Shown: positions 17,294 through 25,391 of the stretch, piece by piece
How positions within the stretch are numbered: the first letter of the stretch is position 1
Layout of the letters: the number at the start of each line of letters is the position of its first letter
NCBI RefSeq assembly: GCF_029760955.1
Contig: NZ_CP121682.1
Coordinates: forward strand, 5,580,001 to 5,644,000
Length of the DNA stretch: 64,000 bases
DNA from: Streptomyces cathayae
GTDB lineage: Bacteria; Actinomycetota; Actinomycetes; Streptomycetales; Streptomycetaceae
Direction: 5' to 3'
The notes under the pieces: model-generated
Databases searched by the model: none
Told to the model about the DNA's origin: nothing
The model's input: only the letters and a program-made list of their open reading frames with translations
Translations under genes and position numbers: made by a program

Positions 17294-17875
17294 TTGATCA
17301 ACCTGACCGTGACGGCCGTCGTGTTCGGCGTCGTCTTCCTGGCCGAGCTGCCGGACAAGACCGCGCTCGCCGGCCTCGTCCTCGGCACCCGTTACCGGGC
17401 CTCCTACGTCTTCGCCGGTGTCGCCGCCGCCTTCGCGGTGCACGTCGCGCTCGCGGTGGCGGCGGGCAGCGTGCTCACCCTGCTGCCGCAGCAGCTCGTG
17501 AGCGCGATCACCGGTGTGCTCTTCCTGGGCGGTGCCGCGGTGCTGCTGTTCAGGAAGGACGACGGCGAGGAGGAGATCCGCAATCCGGAGAACCAGTCCT
17601 TCTGGAAGGTGTCCGGAGCGGGCTTCATGCTCATCCTGGTCGCCGAGTTCGGCGATCTCACCCAGATCATGACGGCCAACCTGGCCGCCCGGTACGACGA
17701 CCCGCTCTCCGTCGGCCTGGGCGCGGTGCTCGCGCTGTGGACGGTGGCCGGGCTGGGCATCGTCGGCGGGAAGGCCCTGATGAAGCGGGTGCCGCTGAAG
17801 CTGATCACGCGGATCGCGGCGCTGCTGATGCTGGGGCTCGGGGTGTGGAGCCTGTGGGAGGCGGTCGCCGGCTGA
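17294..17875 (+). CDS. TMEM165/GDT1 family manganese/cation exporter
   Basis: 193 residues with six hydrophobic segments in two homologous halves. Each half bears an ExxD-type motif: FLAELPDKTALAG near residue 17 and VAEFGDLTQIMTA near residue 121, the signature of UPF0016/GDT1 Ca2+/Mn2+ exporters such as MneA/MntX-like proteins. The start is assigned to TTG at 17294 after GAGGAA, where family homology begins; a frame open from 17186 would run through the riboswitch expression region. The riboswitch just upstream strongly suggests induction by excess Mn2+. It is followed by a terminator. Confidence 0.9.
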   Translation: MINLTVTAVVFGVVFLAELPDKTALAGLVLGTRYRASYVFAGVAAAFAVHVALAVAAGSVLTLLPQQLVSAITGVLFLGGAAVLLFRKDDGEEEIRNPENQSFWKVSGAGFMLILVAEFGDLTQIMTANLAARYDDPLSVGLGAVLALWTVAGLGIVGGKALMKRVPLKLITRIAALLMLGLGVWSLWEAVAG

Positions 17876-17888
17876 CCGGTCCGGGAGT

Positions 17889-17920
17889 GGCCCGGGTGCC
17901 GGGAGCCGGGCACCCGGGCC
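17889..17920 (+). terminator. Hairpin terminator after the TMEM165-like gene
   Basis: A 12-bp GC stem (GGCCCGGGTGCC with GGCACCCGGGCC) with an 8-nt loop, 14 nt past the stop codon. Confidence 0.75.
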
Positions 17921-18134
17921 CCGCGAAGGGGTGCGGGAGCGACGGCGGGGCCAACGAACGGTGAACGGTTGGCGGAGGGACTGGCGGAATGCCGGGCGGG
18001 TTTTGTACCGTGGGTGAACAAAGTGGCTCCCGCCCGTTCTCCCTGACCGGCGGGCGGGGCCGCCTTGTCTCTTCCGGGCCCCCTCCCGGCCCGCACCCGG
18101 GTTGGGCCCCACCCCCCGTGCTTTGGAGCTGCCG

Positions 18135-18800
18135 ATGACGGCCACCGCCGTACTCCCCGCCCGCGCCCTCCTGCTGGACATGGACGGCACCCTCGTCAAC
18201 TCGGACGCCTCGGTCGAGCGCGTCTGGCGGCGCTGGGCCGAGCGGCACGGGCTCGACGGGGACGAGGTCATGAAGGTCGTGCACGGGCGGCAGGGCTACG
18301 CCTCGATGGCGCTGCTGCTGCCGAACAGGCCGATGGCGCAGAACCACGCCGAGAACGCGCGCATGCTCGCCGAGGAGACCTCGGACACCGAGGGCGTCGT
18401 CGCGATACCGGGCGCCCGTGACTTCCTCGCCTCGCTCGACGGCCTGCCGCACGCGCTGGTGACCTCGGCCGACGTCGGCCTCTCCACGGCCCGGATGGCC
18501 GCCGCCGGGCTGGCACTGCCCGAGGTGCGGGTGACCGCCGAGTCCGTCGGAGCGAGCAAGCCCGACCCCGAGGGCTTCCTCAAGGGCGCGGCGGAACTGG
18601 GCGTCGACCCCGCCGACTGCGTGGTCTTCGAGGACTCCGGGGCGGGTGTCGCCGCGGGGCGCGCGGCCGGGATGCGGGTCGTCGGGATCGGCCCCCGCGC
18701 CGGATTCCACGACCCGGACGTGGCGGTACGGGACCTGACCCGGGTGCGGGTCGAGCGCGAGGCGGACGGGACGATGCTGCTGCACGTCACCGGGGCCTGA
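18135..18800 (+). CDS. HAD-IA family phosphatase
   Basis: 221 residues. LLLDMDGTLVNSD near residue 11 is HAD motif I, LVTSADV is motif II, GASKPDPEGF is motif III and CVVFEDSGAGVAAGRAAGM is motif IV, with a helical cap between motifs I and II. This is the beta-phosphoglucomutase/glycerol-phosphatase-like subclass, close to sugar-phosphatases such as YfbT. The ATG at 18135 follows GGAG by 8 nt. It stands alone between the riboswitch gene and a convergent gene. Sugar-phosphate dephosphorylation is the likely activity; the substrate is unknown. Confidence 0.88.
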   Translation: MTATAVLPARALLLDMDGTLVNSDASVERVWRRWAERHGLDGDEVMKVVHGRQGYASMALLLPNRPMAQNHAENARMLAEETSDTEGVVAIPGARDFLASLDGLPHALVTSADVGLSTARMAAAGLALPEVRVTAESVGASKPDPEGFLKGAAELGVDPADCVVFEDSGAGVAAGRAAGMRVVGIGPRAGFHDPDVAVRDLTRVRVEREADGTMLLHVTGA

Positions 18801-18865
18801 GGTGGAGGCGGGGGGAGGCGGAGCCGGAGGCGCGGGCGCGTGACGTTCGCGCCCGGCCCGCCGGT

Positions 18866-20092
18866 CTACGGCTCCCGGGTCTCCGACTCCAGCCGGCTCC
18901 GGGTCTCCGGTCCGTACACGCCCAGTTCGTCGCCCCTGATGCCCCGGGACCACTGATAGGTGCGCAGGGCGTCCTCCACCCGGCGGTTGAACCGGCCGTG
19001 CACCTCGCTGTTGTACAGGCGCAACTGGCGCAGGCGCTGCTGGAGTTCGACCACCTCCGGCCCGCGGTCGCCGCGGCGCAGCACGGCACCGGGGACTTCG
19101 GGCTCCGCCTCGTCCGTCGCCTCCTCGAGGGTGTCGGCCGGGGCGGTGGTCGGCGCGGCCGACGACGGCTCCGCCGTGTCCGACGGGGTCGCCGAAGCGC
19201 CGGCCTCCGACGCCGAGTCCGACGGCGACGCCGACGCCGACGAGCTCGCGCTCTCGGACGGCGAGGCCGAGGCCGAGGCCAGGAGTGACGGTGAGGCCGC
19301 CGGGTCCGTGCCCTCGGACGGTGCGGCCGAGGCCGAGGGCGAGGCCGACGGGGCGTCCGGCACGCTCACCCGCACGTCGTCCGGCAGCGCGCCGTCCCGG
19401 GACGGCGCCTCGTACGCGAACAGCCCGCTCGCCCACCCGGCGGCCCCCGCCACCGCCACGACGGCCCCGGCGGCGAGCAGTGCGGTACGGCGACGGCGGC
19501 CCCGGGGAGCGGGTCCCCCGGCGTCCGGGCCCGGGCCTGTGGCCGGTCCCGCGGCGGCGGGCACCCTCCGGATCGGGCGGGTGGCCTCGAACAGGTGGAG
19601 GTCGGTGGCGCTCGGCTCGGTCGTGGGCGGCGCGAGCGGCGCGGCGAGCGGTGTGGCACCGGGGGCGGGCGCGGGCGTGGCGGAGGGGGACGCGGAGGCC
19701 GCGTCCGGCGGGAGGGCGCGCAGTTGCATGGTCGCGTCGGCGGCCGGCGGCGCGACCGGTCGGTCCTCGGCCGGGGCGGGGCGCGCGGCCCCTTGCCCGG
19801 CTTCCGGCTCGGGGGTGTGCCCGGGTTCGGGGCGGTGCTCGGGTACGGCGTCGGGTTCGGGTGCGGCGTCGTGCCCCGGTGCGGCGTGCGGCGCGGTCGC
19901 CGGTGTTTCCTCGTCGAACTCCACGTATGGGCGTATGCGGAGCGGATGGAAGTCCTCCACCGCTGCCGCCTGAGCCGTACGGGCGTCCCGGAGGGCGTCG
20001 GACGCGCGCGGACCGCAGGCGCAGGACGGAGTGTTGTCCCTGTTCCTGGGCGCACCGCACTGCGGGCACGGGGTTCCCGTCGGATGATCCAC
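18866..20092 (-). CDS. Membrane protein with N-terminal zinc ribbon and C-terminal peptidoglycan-binding domain
   Basis: 408 residues. The N-terminus has CPQCGAPRNRDNTPSCACG, a zinc-ribbon-like pair of cysteine clusters. A long Pro/Ala-rich disordered stretch follows, then one transmembrane helix (about residues 218-235, LLAAGAVVAVAGAAGW), an extracellular Ser/Ala/Pro-rich spacer, and a C-terminal PG_binding_1 domain (LRRGDRGPEVVELQQRLRQL ... YGPETRSRLE). The GTG start at 20092 has AGGGGAGGG 8 nt upstream. The topology is cytoplasmic zinc ribbon outward to the cell wall, which could link envelope state to the inside; that is inference. Confidence 0.85.
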   Translation of the reverse strand: MDHPTGTPCPQCGAPRNRDNTPSCACGPRASDALRDARTAQAAAVEDFHPLRIRPYVEFDEETPATAPHAAPGHDAAPEPDAVPEHRPEPGHTPEPEAGQGAARPAPAEDRPVAPPAADATMQLRALPPDAASASPSATPAPAPGATPLAAPLAPPTTEPSATDLHLFEATRPIRRVPAAAGPATGPGPDAGGPAPRGRRRRTALLAAGAVVAVAGAAGWASGLFAYEAPSRDGALPDDVRVSVPDAPSASPSASAAPSEGTDPAASPSLLASASASPSESASSSASASPSDSASEAGASATPSDTAEPSSAAPTTAPADTLEEATDEAEPEVPGAVLRRGDRGPEVVELQQRLRQLRLYNSEVHGRFNRRVEDALRTYQWSRGIRGDELGVYGPETRSRLESETREP

Positions 20093-20274
20093 GCGTAGGC
20101 CCTCCCCTCGTGATCTCCAGAGATTATGCAGATCTCCTCCACACCCCGATGCACAAGCCCCCGGAATGCGGCCTTCCGGAGGTCTCGGCAGGCGGCTCGA
20201 CGGGCTGTTCGACAGGAGAAAAACGGTCATACCGATCACGATGGACCCGGAAACCAGAACCTGTGGAGGTCGCC

Positions 20275-22413
20275 ATGGCCGGGGACGCGCACGGCAGGAC
20301 GGAGCGGGCGGGCAGCACGAGGCCCTCACCCGGTGCCGGTTCCGGACCGCCGCCCGCCGCCGCAGGGCCGCCCGCCGCCGCGGGCCCCCCGGAGCAGGCG
20401 CCCAAGAACCTCGTCGTCTCGATCAGCGCCCTGCTGCTCGGTCTGCTCCTCGCCGCCCTCGACCAGACCATCGTGGCCACCGCGCTGCCCACCATCGTCA
20501 GCGAACTGGGCGGTCTGGAGCACCTGTCCTGGGTGGTCACCGCGTATCTGCTGGCCTCGACCGCGGCCACCCCGCTGTGGGGCAAGCTCGGCGACCAGTA
20601 CGGCCGCAAGCGGCTGTTCCAACTCGCCATCCTCATCTTCCTGCTGGGCTCCGCGCTGTGCGGCGCGGCGCAGGACATGTCCCAGCTGATCGCCTTCCGC
20701 GCGCTCCAGGGGCTGGGCGGCGGCGGACTGGTCGTGCTGTCCATGGCGATCGTCGGCGACCTCGTCCCGCCCCGTGAACGCGGCAAGTACCAGGGCATGT
20801 TCGGCGCGGTCTTCGGCACGACGAGCGTCCTCGGGCCGCTCCTCGGCGGACTGTTCACCGAACATCTCAGCTGGCGCTGGGTGTTCTACGTCAACCTGCC
20901 CCTCGGAGTCGTCGCGCTCGCCGTGATCGCGACGGTGCTGCACATCCCGCGCAGATCCACCCGGCACGTCATCGACTACCTCGGCACCTTCCTCATCGCC
21001 TCCGTCGCGACCTGCCTCGTCCTGGTCGCCTCCCTCGGCGGCACCACCTGGGGCTGGGACTCGCCGCAGACCGTCGGCCTCGCGGTGCTGGGCGTCGTCC
21101 TCGCCGTCGTCTTCGTCGCGGTGGAACGGCGGGCGGCCGAACCCGTACTGCCGCTGAAACTGTTCCGGATCCGCACCTTCGCGCTCTCCGTCGTGATCAG
21201 CTTCATCATCGGCTTCGCCATGTTTGGCGCGCTGACCTATCTGCCGGCGTTCCTCCAGATGGTCCACGGGGTGAGCCCGACCATGTCCGGCGTGTACATG
21301 CTGCCGATGGTGTTCGGCACGCTGTCGGCCTCGACCGTCTCCGGACAGATCGTCAGCCGCACCGGCCGCTGGAAGGTGTTCCCCATCGCGGGCACCGCCG
21401 TCACCACCGTCGGCCTGCTGCTGCTCCACCAGCTCGACGAGCACAGCTCCACCGCCGTGATGAGCACCTTCTTCCTCGTCTTCGGCCTCGGCCTCGGGCT
21501 GGTCATGCAGGTCCTGGTGCTGATCGTGCAGAACGCCGTCTCCTACCAGGACCTGGGCGTCGCCACCTCCGGCTCGACCTTCTTCCGCTCCATCGGCGCC
21601 TCCTTCGGCGTCGCCGTCTACGGCACGATCTTCGCGAGCGGCCTCGAGGACCGGCTCACCGACGCCTTCCGCGGCGAGCGGCTCCCGCCCGGCGTCTCCG
21701 TCGACGCGCTGCAGGCCGACCCGCGCGGCATGGCGGACCTGCCGACCGCCCTGCGCCCCGAGGCCGTCCACGCGTACGCCGCCGCCATCACGGACGTCTT
21801 CCTGTACGCCGTTCCCCTCGCCCTCCTCGGCTTCGCACTCGCCTGGCTGTTCAAGGAGGACAAGCTGCGTACCTCGGCCCCCGCGCCCGACGGCACCGGG
21901 GCGCCGGCCGGCCGGTCGGCGGAGCGGCCGGCCCCCGACGAGGCGGGCCGCGCGCTGTCCCTGCTCGGCACCCACGAGGGACGGCGCGAGATCTACCGGA
22001 CGACCACCGTCCGCGCGGGCTGCGACCTGCTGCCCGCGACGAGCTGGCTGCTGCTGGGGATCAAGGAGGGCGGCCCGGTGGAAGCCGCTCTGCTCGCCGA
22101 ACGCAGCACCCTCCCGCCCGCCGTCGTCCTGGAGGCCGCCCGCCAGGCCGAGGCGCGACACCTCGTCGCACGCGAGGGCCCCGACCTCGTCCTGACCGAC
22201 GACGGGTGCGCGGTCGTGGAGCGGCTGGCGCGGGCGCAGGAGGAGTTCCTGGCCGAACTGCTCGGCGACCGGTGGGGGCCGGACCGGCCGACCGACCTGG
22301 TGCGGCTGGCGCACGAGCTGACGGAGGAACTGGGCGGCTCGAGAGCCGGAAACCCGCACGACGACAGCCCGGAAGGCCCGCACGGCGAGCGGCCGGAGGC
22401 ACCCGTCGGTTGA
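20275..22413 (+). CDS. DHA2/EmrB-QacA family MFS drug exporter with C-terminal winged-helix domain
   Basis: 712 residues. After an Ala/Pro/Gly-rich N-terminus come 14 transmembrane segments. Motifs are LDQTIVATALPTI near residue 62 (DHA2 motif D1), GKLGDQYGRKR (motif A) and a GAVFGTTSVLGPLLGG-like motif C. From about residue 555 the protein is soluble and reads like a MarR-type winged helix (LLPATSWLLLGIKEGGPV ... ARHLVAREGPDLVLTDDG). The ATG at 20275 follows a consensus GGAGGT. It probably exports hydrophobic cations or antibiotics by proton antiport. The fused winged helix may act in sensing or regulation. Confidence 0.9.
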   Translation: MAGDAHGRTERAGSTRPSPGAGSGPPPAAAGPPAAAGPPEQAPKNLVVSISALLLGLLLAALDQTIVATALPTIVSELGGLEHLSWVVTAYLLASTAATPLWGKLGDQYGRKRLFQLAILIFLLGSALCGAAQDMSQLIAFRALQGLGGGGLVVLSMAIVGDLVPPRERGKYQGMFGAVFGTTSVLGPLLGGLFTEHLSWRWVFYVNLPLGVVALAVIATVLHIPRRSTRHVIDYLGTFLIASVATCLVLVASLGGTTWGWDSPQTVGLAVLGVVLAVVFVAVERRAAEPVLPLKLFRIRTFALSVVISFIIGFAMFGALTYLPAFLQMVHGVSPTMSGVYMLPMVFGTLSASTVSGQIVSRTGRWKVFPIAGTAVTTVGLLLLHQLDEHSSTAVMSTFFLVFGLGLGLVMQVLVLIVQNAVSYQDLGVATSGSTFFRSIGASFGVAVYGTIFASGLEDRLTDAFRGERLPPGVSVDALQADPRGMADLPTALRPEAVHAYAAAITDVFLYAVPLALLGFALAWLFKEDKLRTSAPAPDGTGAPAGRSAERPAPDEAGRALSLLGTHEGRREIYRTTTVRAGCDLLPATSWLLLGIKEGGPVEAALLAERSTLPPAVVLEAARQAEARHLVAREGPDLVLTDDGCAVVERLARAQEEFLAELLGDRWGPDRPTDLVRLAHELTEELGGSRAGNPHDDSPEGPHGERPEAPVG

Positions 22414-22431
22414 GCCGGGTGGTCCGGACGG

Positions 22432-22490
22432 GGGCAGACGGACGGTCTGGGCGGGTGCAGGCGAGGGCAGGCGGACGGTTCGGGCGGGTG
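22432..22490. repeat. Two 26-bp direct repeats between convergent genes
   Basis: Copies at 22432-22457 and 22465-22490 share 23 of 26 bases, starting GGGCAG.CGGACGGT and ending CGGGCGGGTG, with a 33-bp period. The second copy ends 2 nt before the stop codon of the GNAT gene. Confidence 0.6.
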
Positions 22491-22492
22491 GC

Positions 22493-22984
22493 TCAAGCGA
22501 GGTGCTTGGCGAACCAGCGCTCGGCGTACGGCCCCGCGTTGTGCGGCTCGGTCTCGGTGAAACCGAGCCGGGCGTACAGGGCCCGGGCCTCCACGAGGTC
22601 CGAGCGCGTGTCGAGGATCAGCCGGGTGGCTCCCGACGCGCGGGCCGCTTCCTCGGCGGCGCCCACCAGCAGCGCCGCACCGCCCCTGCCGCGCATCGCC
22701 TCGTGGACGAAGACCCGGGTGAGTTCGGCGGTCGCGGCGTCCAGCAGCCGGACCCCCGCGCTGCCCGCCGGCTCGCCCGCGTACCGCGCGACCAGCAGAC
22801 GCCCCCGCGGCGGCACGAGGTCGGCGCCCGACTGGGCGGCGACCTCGCGCTCCAGCTCCGCCGGGTCGGTCCGGCGCCCCTCGTGCAGCAGATACCAGCG
22901 GTCGCTGACCTCGGTGTAGTACGCCCGCCAGAGCGCGGCGGCGACGGGGGAGCCGGGGTGTTCGGGGCGGATGGTCCACGTCAT
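22493..22984 (-). CDS. GNAT family N-acetyltransferase
   Basis: 163 residues. The acetyl-CoA-binding motif A is visible as LTRVFVHEAMRGRGGAALLV near residues 88-107, followed by LILDTRSDLVEARALYARLGF, the typical motif B. An N-terminal DRWYLLHEGRRTDPAEL segment may shape the acceptor site. The ATG is at 22984. It is a soluble enzyme that transfers an acetyl group to an amine; the substrate cannot be inferred. It is convergent with the MFS exporter. Confidence 0.88.
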   Translation of the reverse strand: MTWTIRPEHPGSPVAAALWRAYYTEVSDRWYLLHEGRRTDPAELEREVAAQSGADLVPPRGRLLVARYAGEPAGSAGVRLLDAATAELTRVFVHEAMRGRGGAALLVGAAEEAARASGATRLILDTRSDLVEARALYARLGFTETEPHNAGPYAERWFAKHLA

Positions 22985-23109
22985 GACCGCATTGTGCGTC
23001 CCTCCGCGGCCGGACGCACAACTCCTGTTTACGGTCCGGTCTTTCGGCTACCCGTTCGGCGAACCGGCGCGCGAGGAGTGCCGGTTGGCCGACACACCGG
23101 AAGGCATCC

Positions 23110-23814
23110 ATGTCCACTGGCCTGATCATCGCTTTGATCGTGATCGTGGCGGTCGTTGTCGTCGCGGCGGCCGTACTGTACCTGCGCGCCCGCGGTCCGC
23201 ACCGCGGCGCGCACCTGAAGCGGCGCTTCGGACCCGAGTACGACCGGGCCGTCGCCCGGCACGACGGTGACGCCGAGGCCGCCGAACGTGAACTGGCCCA
23301 GCGCGTACAGCTCCACGGCGACCTGCGGACACGACCGCTGGAGCACGCCGAACGGGAGAGGTACGAGGCGGGCTGGACGGCCGCGCAGGAGCGGTTCGTC
23401 GACTCGCCGAGGGAGGCGGTCGCCGAGGCGGACCGGCTGCTCGCCGAGCTCGCCGCCGCCCGGGGCTTCCCCGGCGGCGGGCAGTACGAGGAGCAGCTCG
23501 CCGCGCTGTCCGTGCACCACGCCCGGCACGTCGACGGCTACCGGCGGGTGCACCGGGTGGCGCGGATCCGTGTCGACGGCACACACGGCCCGAACGGCAC
23601 CCACGGCACGCACGGAGGCGGCGCGGGCACCGAGGAGATGCGCGAGGCGATGGTCGAGGCGCGCGCCCTCTTCGACGAGCTGGTGCGCCCGTCCCGCCAC
23701 GACGGCGGAGACCATCGCACCGGCCCGCACGGCACCCGTGAGGAGACGGCCGCACACGGCCGCTCCCCCCACATGCCGTCGTTGCTCCACCGGCGACAGA
23801 CGAAGGAGAGCTGA
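23110..23814 (+). CDS. Membrane-anchored hypothetical protein, first of a paralogous pair
   Basis: 234 residues. An N-terminal transmembrane helix (residues 4-26, strongly hydrophobic Ile/Val/Ala) leads into a charged cytoplasmic or external helical domain: RRFGPEYDRAVARHDGDAEAAEREL, then RFVDSPREAVAEADRLLAEL. A His/Gly/Thr-rich linker (THGPNGTHGTHGGG) precedes EEMREAMVEARALFDELV. The ATG at 23110 follows GGAAGG. Two short helical modules recur in the next gene, which begins 6 nt after this stop. No catalytic motif is seen and the function is unknown. Confidence 0.78.
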   Translation: MSTGLIIALIVIVAVVVVAAAVLYLRARGPHRGAHLKRRFGPEYDRAVARHDGDAEAAERELAQRVQLHGDLRTRPLEHAERERYEAGWTAAQERFVDSPREAVAEADRLLAELAAARGFPGGGQYEEQLAALSVHHARHVDGYRRVHRVARIRVDGTHGPNGTHGTHGGGAGTEEMREAMVEARALFDELVRPSRHDGGDHRTGPHGTREETAAHGRSPHMPSLLHRRQTKES

Positions 23815-23819
23815 GCGAG

Positions 23820-24353
23820 TTGACCGACACGACCCGGCGCCCCGGCGACACACCGACGGGCGAGGCGCCCCCCACCACGACCATCCACCCGACCAGCCGA
23901 ACGACCGCTCCCGGGACCCACGACGGCCTCCCCGGGGACGTGCACGGTGACCCCCGCCGTGACGTCGACGAGGAGGGCGCCCGCCACGGCGGTGACCCCG
24001 GCCCCGAGAAGGCGGACGGCGTCCGTCTGCTCCCGGACGACCACCGGCACACGCTCTCCGAGCAGTTGCAGCACGCCGTGGCCGGGTTCGTGGACGCCCC
24101 GCGGGACTCCGTGGAGCAGGCCGATCATGTACTGGAGGAACTCGCCGCCCGCCTCACCGACGCGGTGACCGACCGGCGCCGCACCCTGCGCCGGTCCTGG
24201 CGGACCGCGGACGGGGGCGAGGGCCCGGACACCGCGGTGACCGGCCCCGGGACCGACACCACGACCGGTACCGGCACCGCGGCCGACACCGAGCAGTTGC
24301 GTCTGGCCCTGCGGGACTACCGCGGGCTGGCGGAACGGCTGCTGCGCACCTGA
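23820..24353 (+). CDS. Soluble hypothetical protein, second of a paralogous pair
   Basis: 177 residues. The TTG start at 23820 has GAAGGAGAG 9-10 nt upstream. The first 75 residues are low-complexity and acidic (likely disordered). Then GFVDAPRDSVEQADHVLEEL closely parallels the RFVDSPREAVAEADRLLAEL module of the upstream protein, and TEQLRLALRDYRGLAERLL near the end parallels its EEMREAMVEARALFDELV. This copy lacks the transmembrane helix. The 6-nt gap and shared modules argue that the two form an operon and may interact. Confidence 0.75.
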   Translation: MTDTTRRPGDTPTGEAPPTTTIHPTSRTTAPGTHDGLPGDVHGDPRRDVDEEGARHGGDPGPEKADGVRLLPDDHRHTLSEQLQHAVAGFVDAPRDSVEQADHVLEELAARLTDAVTDRRRTLRRSWRTADGGEGPDTAVTGPGTDTTTGTGTAADTEQLRLALRDYRGLAERLLRT

Positions 24354-24378
24354 CCGGATCCGGGCAACCGGCGGGCTG

Positions 24379-24816
24379 TCAGGCGGGCGGGCCCTGCTGC
24401 CCGTCCCCCGCCGCCCCCGCCCGGCGCTCCCGCCACTGCCGTACGACGTCCTCGACGTCGTACGGCTTCTTGCCCAGCGGGGGGCCGGGCGGGGGCTTGA
24501 ACATCATGTCGCGGATCTTGGCGTTGACGTCCGTGATGATCTTCCGGACGATCCGTTCGGAAGGGGCCGCGTAGGCCGCCGCCAGGGCGTCCTCGGCCTC
24601 CTTGCGCAGGGCCAGCGTCGGCGGCAGCACGGAGTGGCCCTCGCGGGCCAGCTTCCGCCTGACCCACCACAACTCGTCGTACGGGGACTCCATGTCGGCG
24701 GGCAGCGGCTTGCCCGCCCCCGGCAGCCGTTCGAACTCGCCGCGCGCCTCGGCGTCACGGATCTGCTTGTCCACCCAGGACTCGAAGTCGACGCCCGGCG
24801 GCTTTCGCTCGGTCAT
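24379..24816 (-). CDS. DUF1992 (DnaJ-C28-like) family protein
   Basis: 145 residues. VDKQIRDAEARGEFERLPGAGKPLP is the diagnostic DUF1992 core, also found in mitochondrial DNAJC28, followed by a basic helical stretch (WVRRKLAREG, LALRKEAEDALAAAYAA, RIVRKIITDVNAKIRD). The ATG at 24816 is where homology begins. It is a soluble small protein of unknown function, convergent with the preceding operon. Confidence 0.9.
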   Translation of the reverse strand: MTERKPPGVDFESWVDKQIRDAEARGEFERLPGAGKPLPADMESPYDELWWVRRKLAREGHSVLPPTLALRKEAEDALAAAYAAPSERIVRKIITDVNAKIRDMMFKPPPGPPLGKKPYDVEDVVRQWRERRAGAAGDGQQGPPA

Positions 24817-24968
24817 ACGGCCATTGTGCCCACCGGGCAGACGCGGTGGAACCGGGCGTTTTATCATTCGGCGGCAGCGGGCGAGTCGTACCGGTCGCCG
24901 CGCCAGGCCGTCGTGGCCACCGCAGGGGCGGTCCCCCGGCCCGCCAGAACGTCTCAGGAGGAGCGCAC

Positions 24969-25361
24969 GTGCTCGAACTCACCATGGCCGCCGTGTCCGC
25001 GGAGGAATCGGGGGCCACGGCCGGCATGCTCATGGCCGAAGCGCCGAGCGAGCCGGGCGCCGTGCTGCGGGTGGGGCGGGACAGGTCGGTGTGCCGGCTC
25101 TCCACGCCGGACGACTGGCTGTTCGTGTCCAGGGTCCATCTGGAGTTCCAGTGCGCCCAGGACGGCACCTGGTATCTGAGCTGGCTGCGCGGCTCGCTGC
25201 CCGAGCCGTCCTCCGAGGTCCGGCTGACCGTCGGCGAACAGGTCCACCCGGTCGCCTACGGCGGCAGCGTCGCGCTGCCCCGGGGCGGCAACGGCGAGGT
25301 CGTCATCCTGGACCGCGCCGCCCCGCGCAGCGTCAACGTGGGCTTCTACCACGAGGTATGA
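24969..25361 (+). CDS. FHA domain protein
   Basis: 130 residues. A single forkhead-associated domain fills most of the protein: LRVGRDRSVCRL with the conserved G-R pair, then LFVSRVHLEFQCAQDG with the S-R-x-H phosphothreonine-binding motif, and the later beta strands to NVGFYHEV. The GTG start at 24969 follows CAGGAGGAG; the open frame further upstream overlaps the divergent DUF1992 promoter. FHA proteins bind phosphothreonine peptides, so this is probably a reader for a Ser/Thr kinase encoded elsewhere. No other domain is present. Confidence 0.85.
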   Translation: MLELTMAAVSAEESGATAGMLMAEAPSEPGAVLRVGRDRSVCRLSTPDDWLFVSRVHLEFQCAQDGTWYLSWLRGSLPEPSSEVRLTVGEQVHPVAYGGSVALPRGGNGEVVILDRAAPRSVNVGFYHEV

Positions 25362-25391
25362 GGCCGGCGGGCACCGCGAGGATCACCCGGC

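Noticed and set aside
23575..23630. Candidate CRISPR-like short repeats (ACGGCACCCACGGCACGCACGG)
   Set aside because: These are codon-level repeats encoding a His/Gly/Thr linker, with no spacers or regular period.
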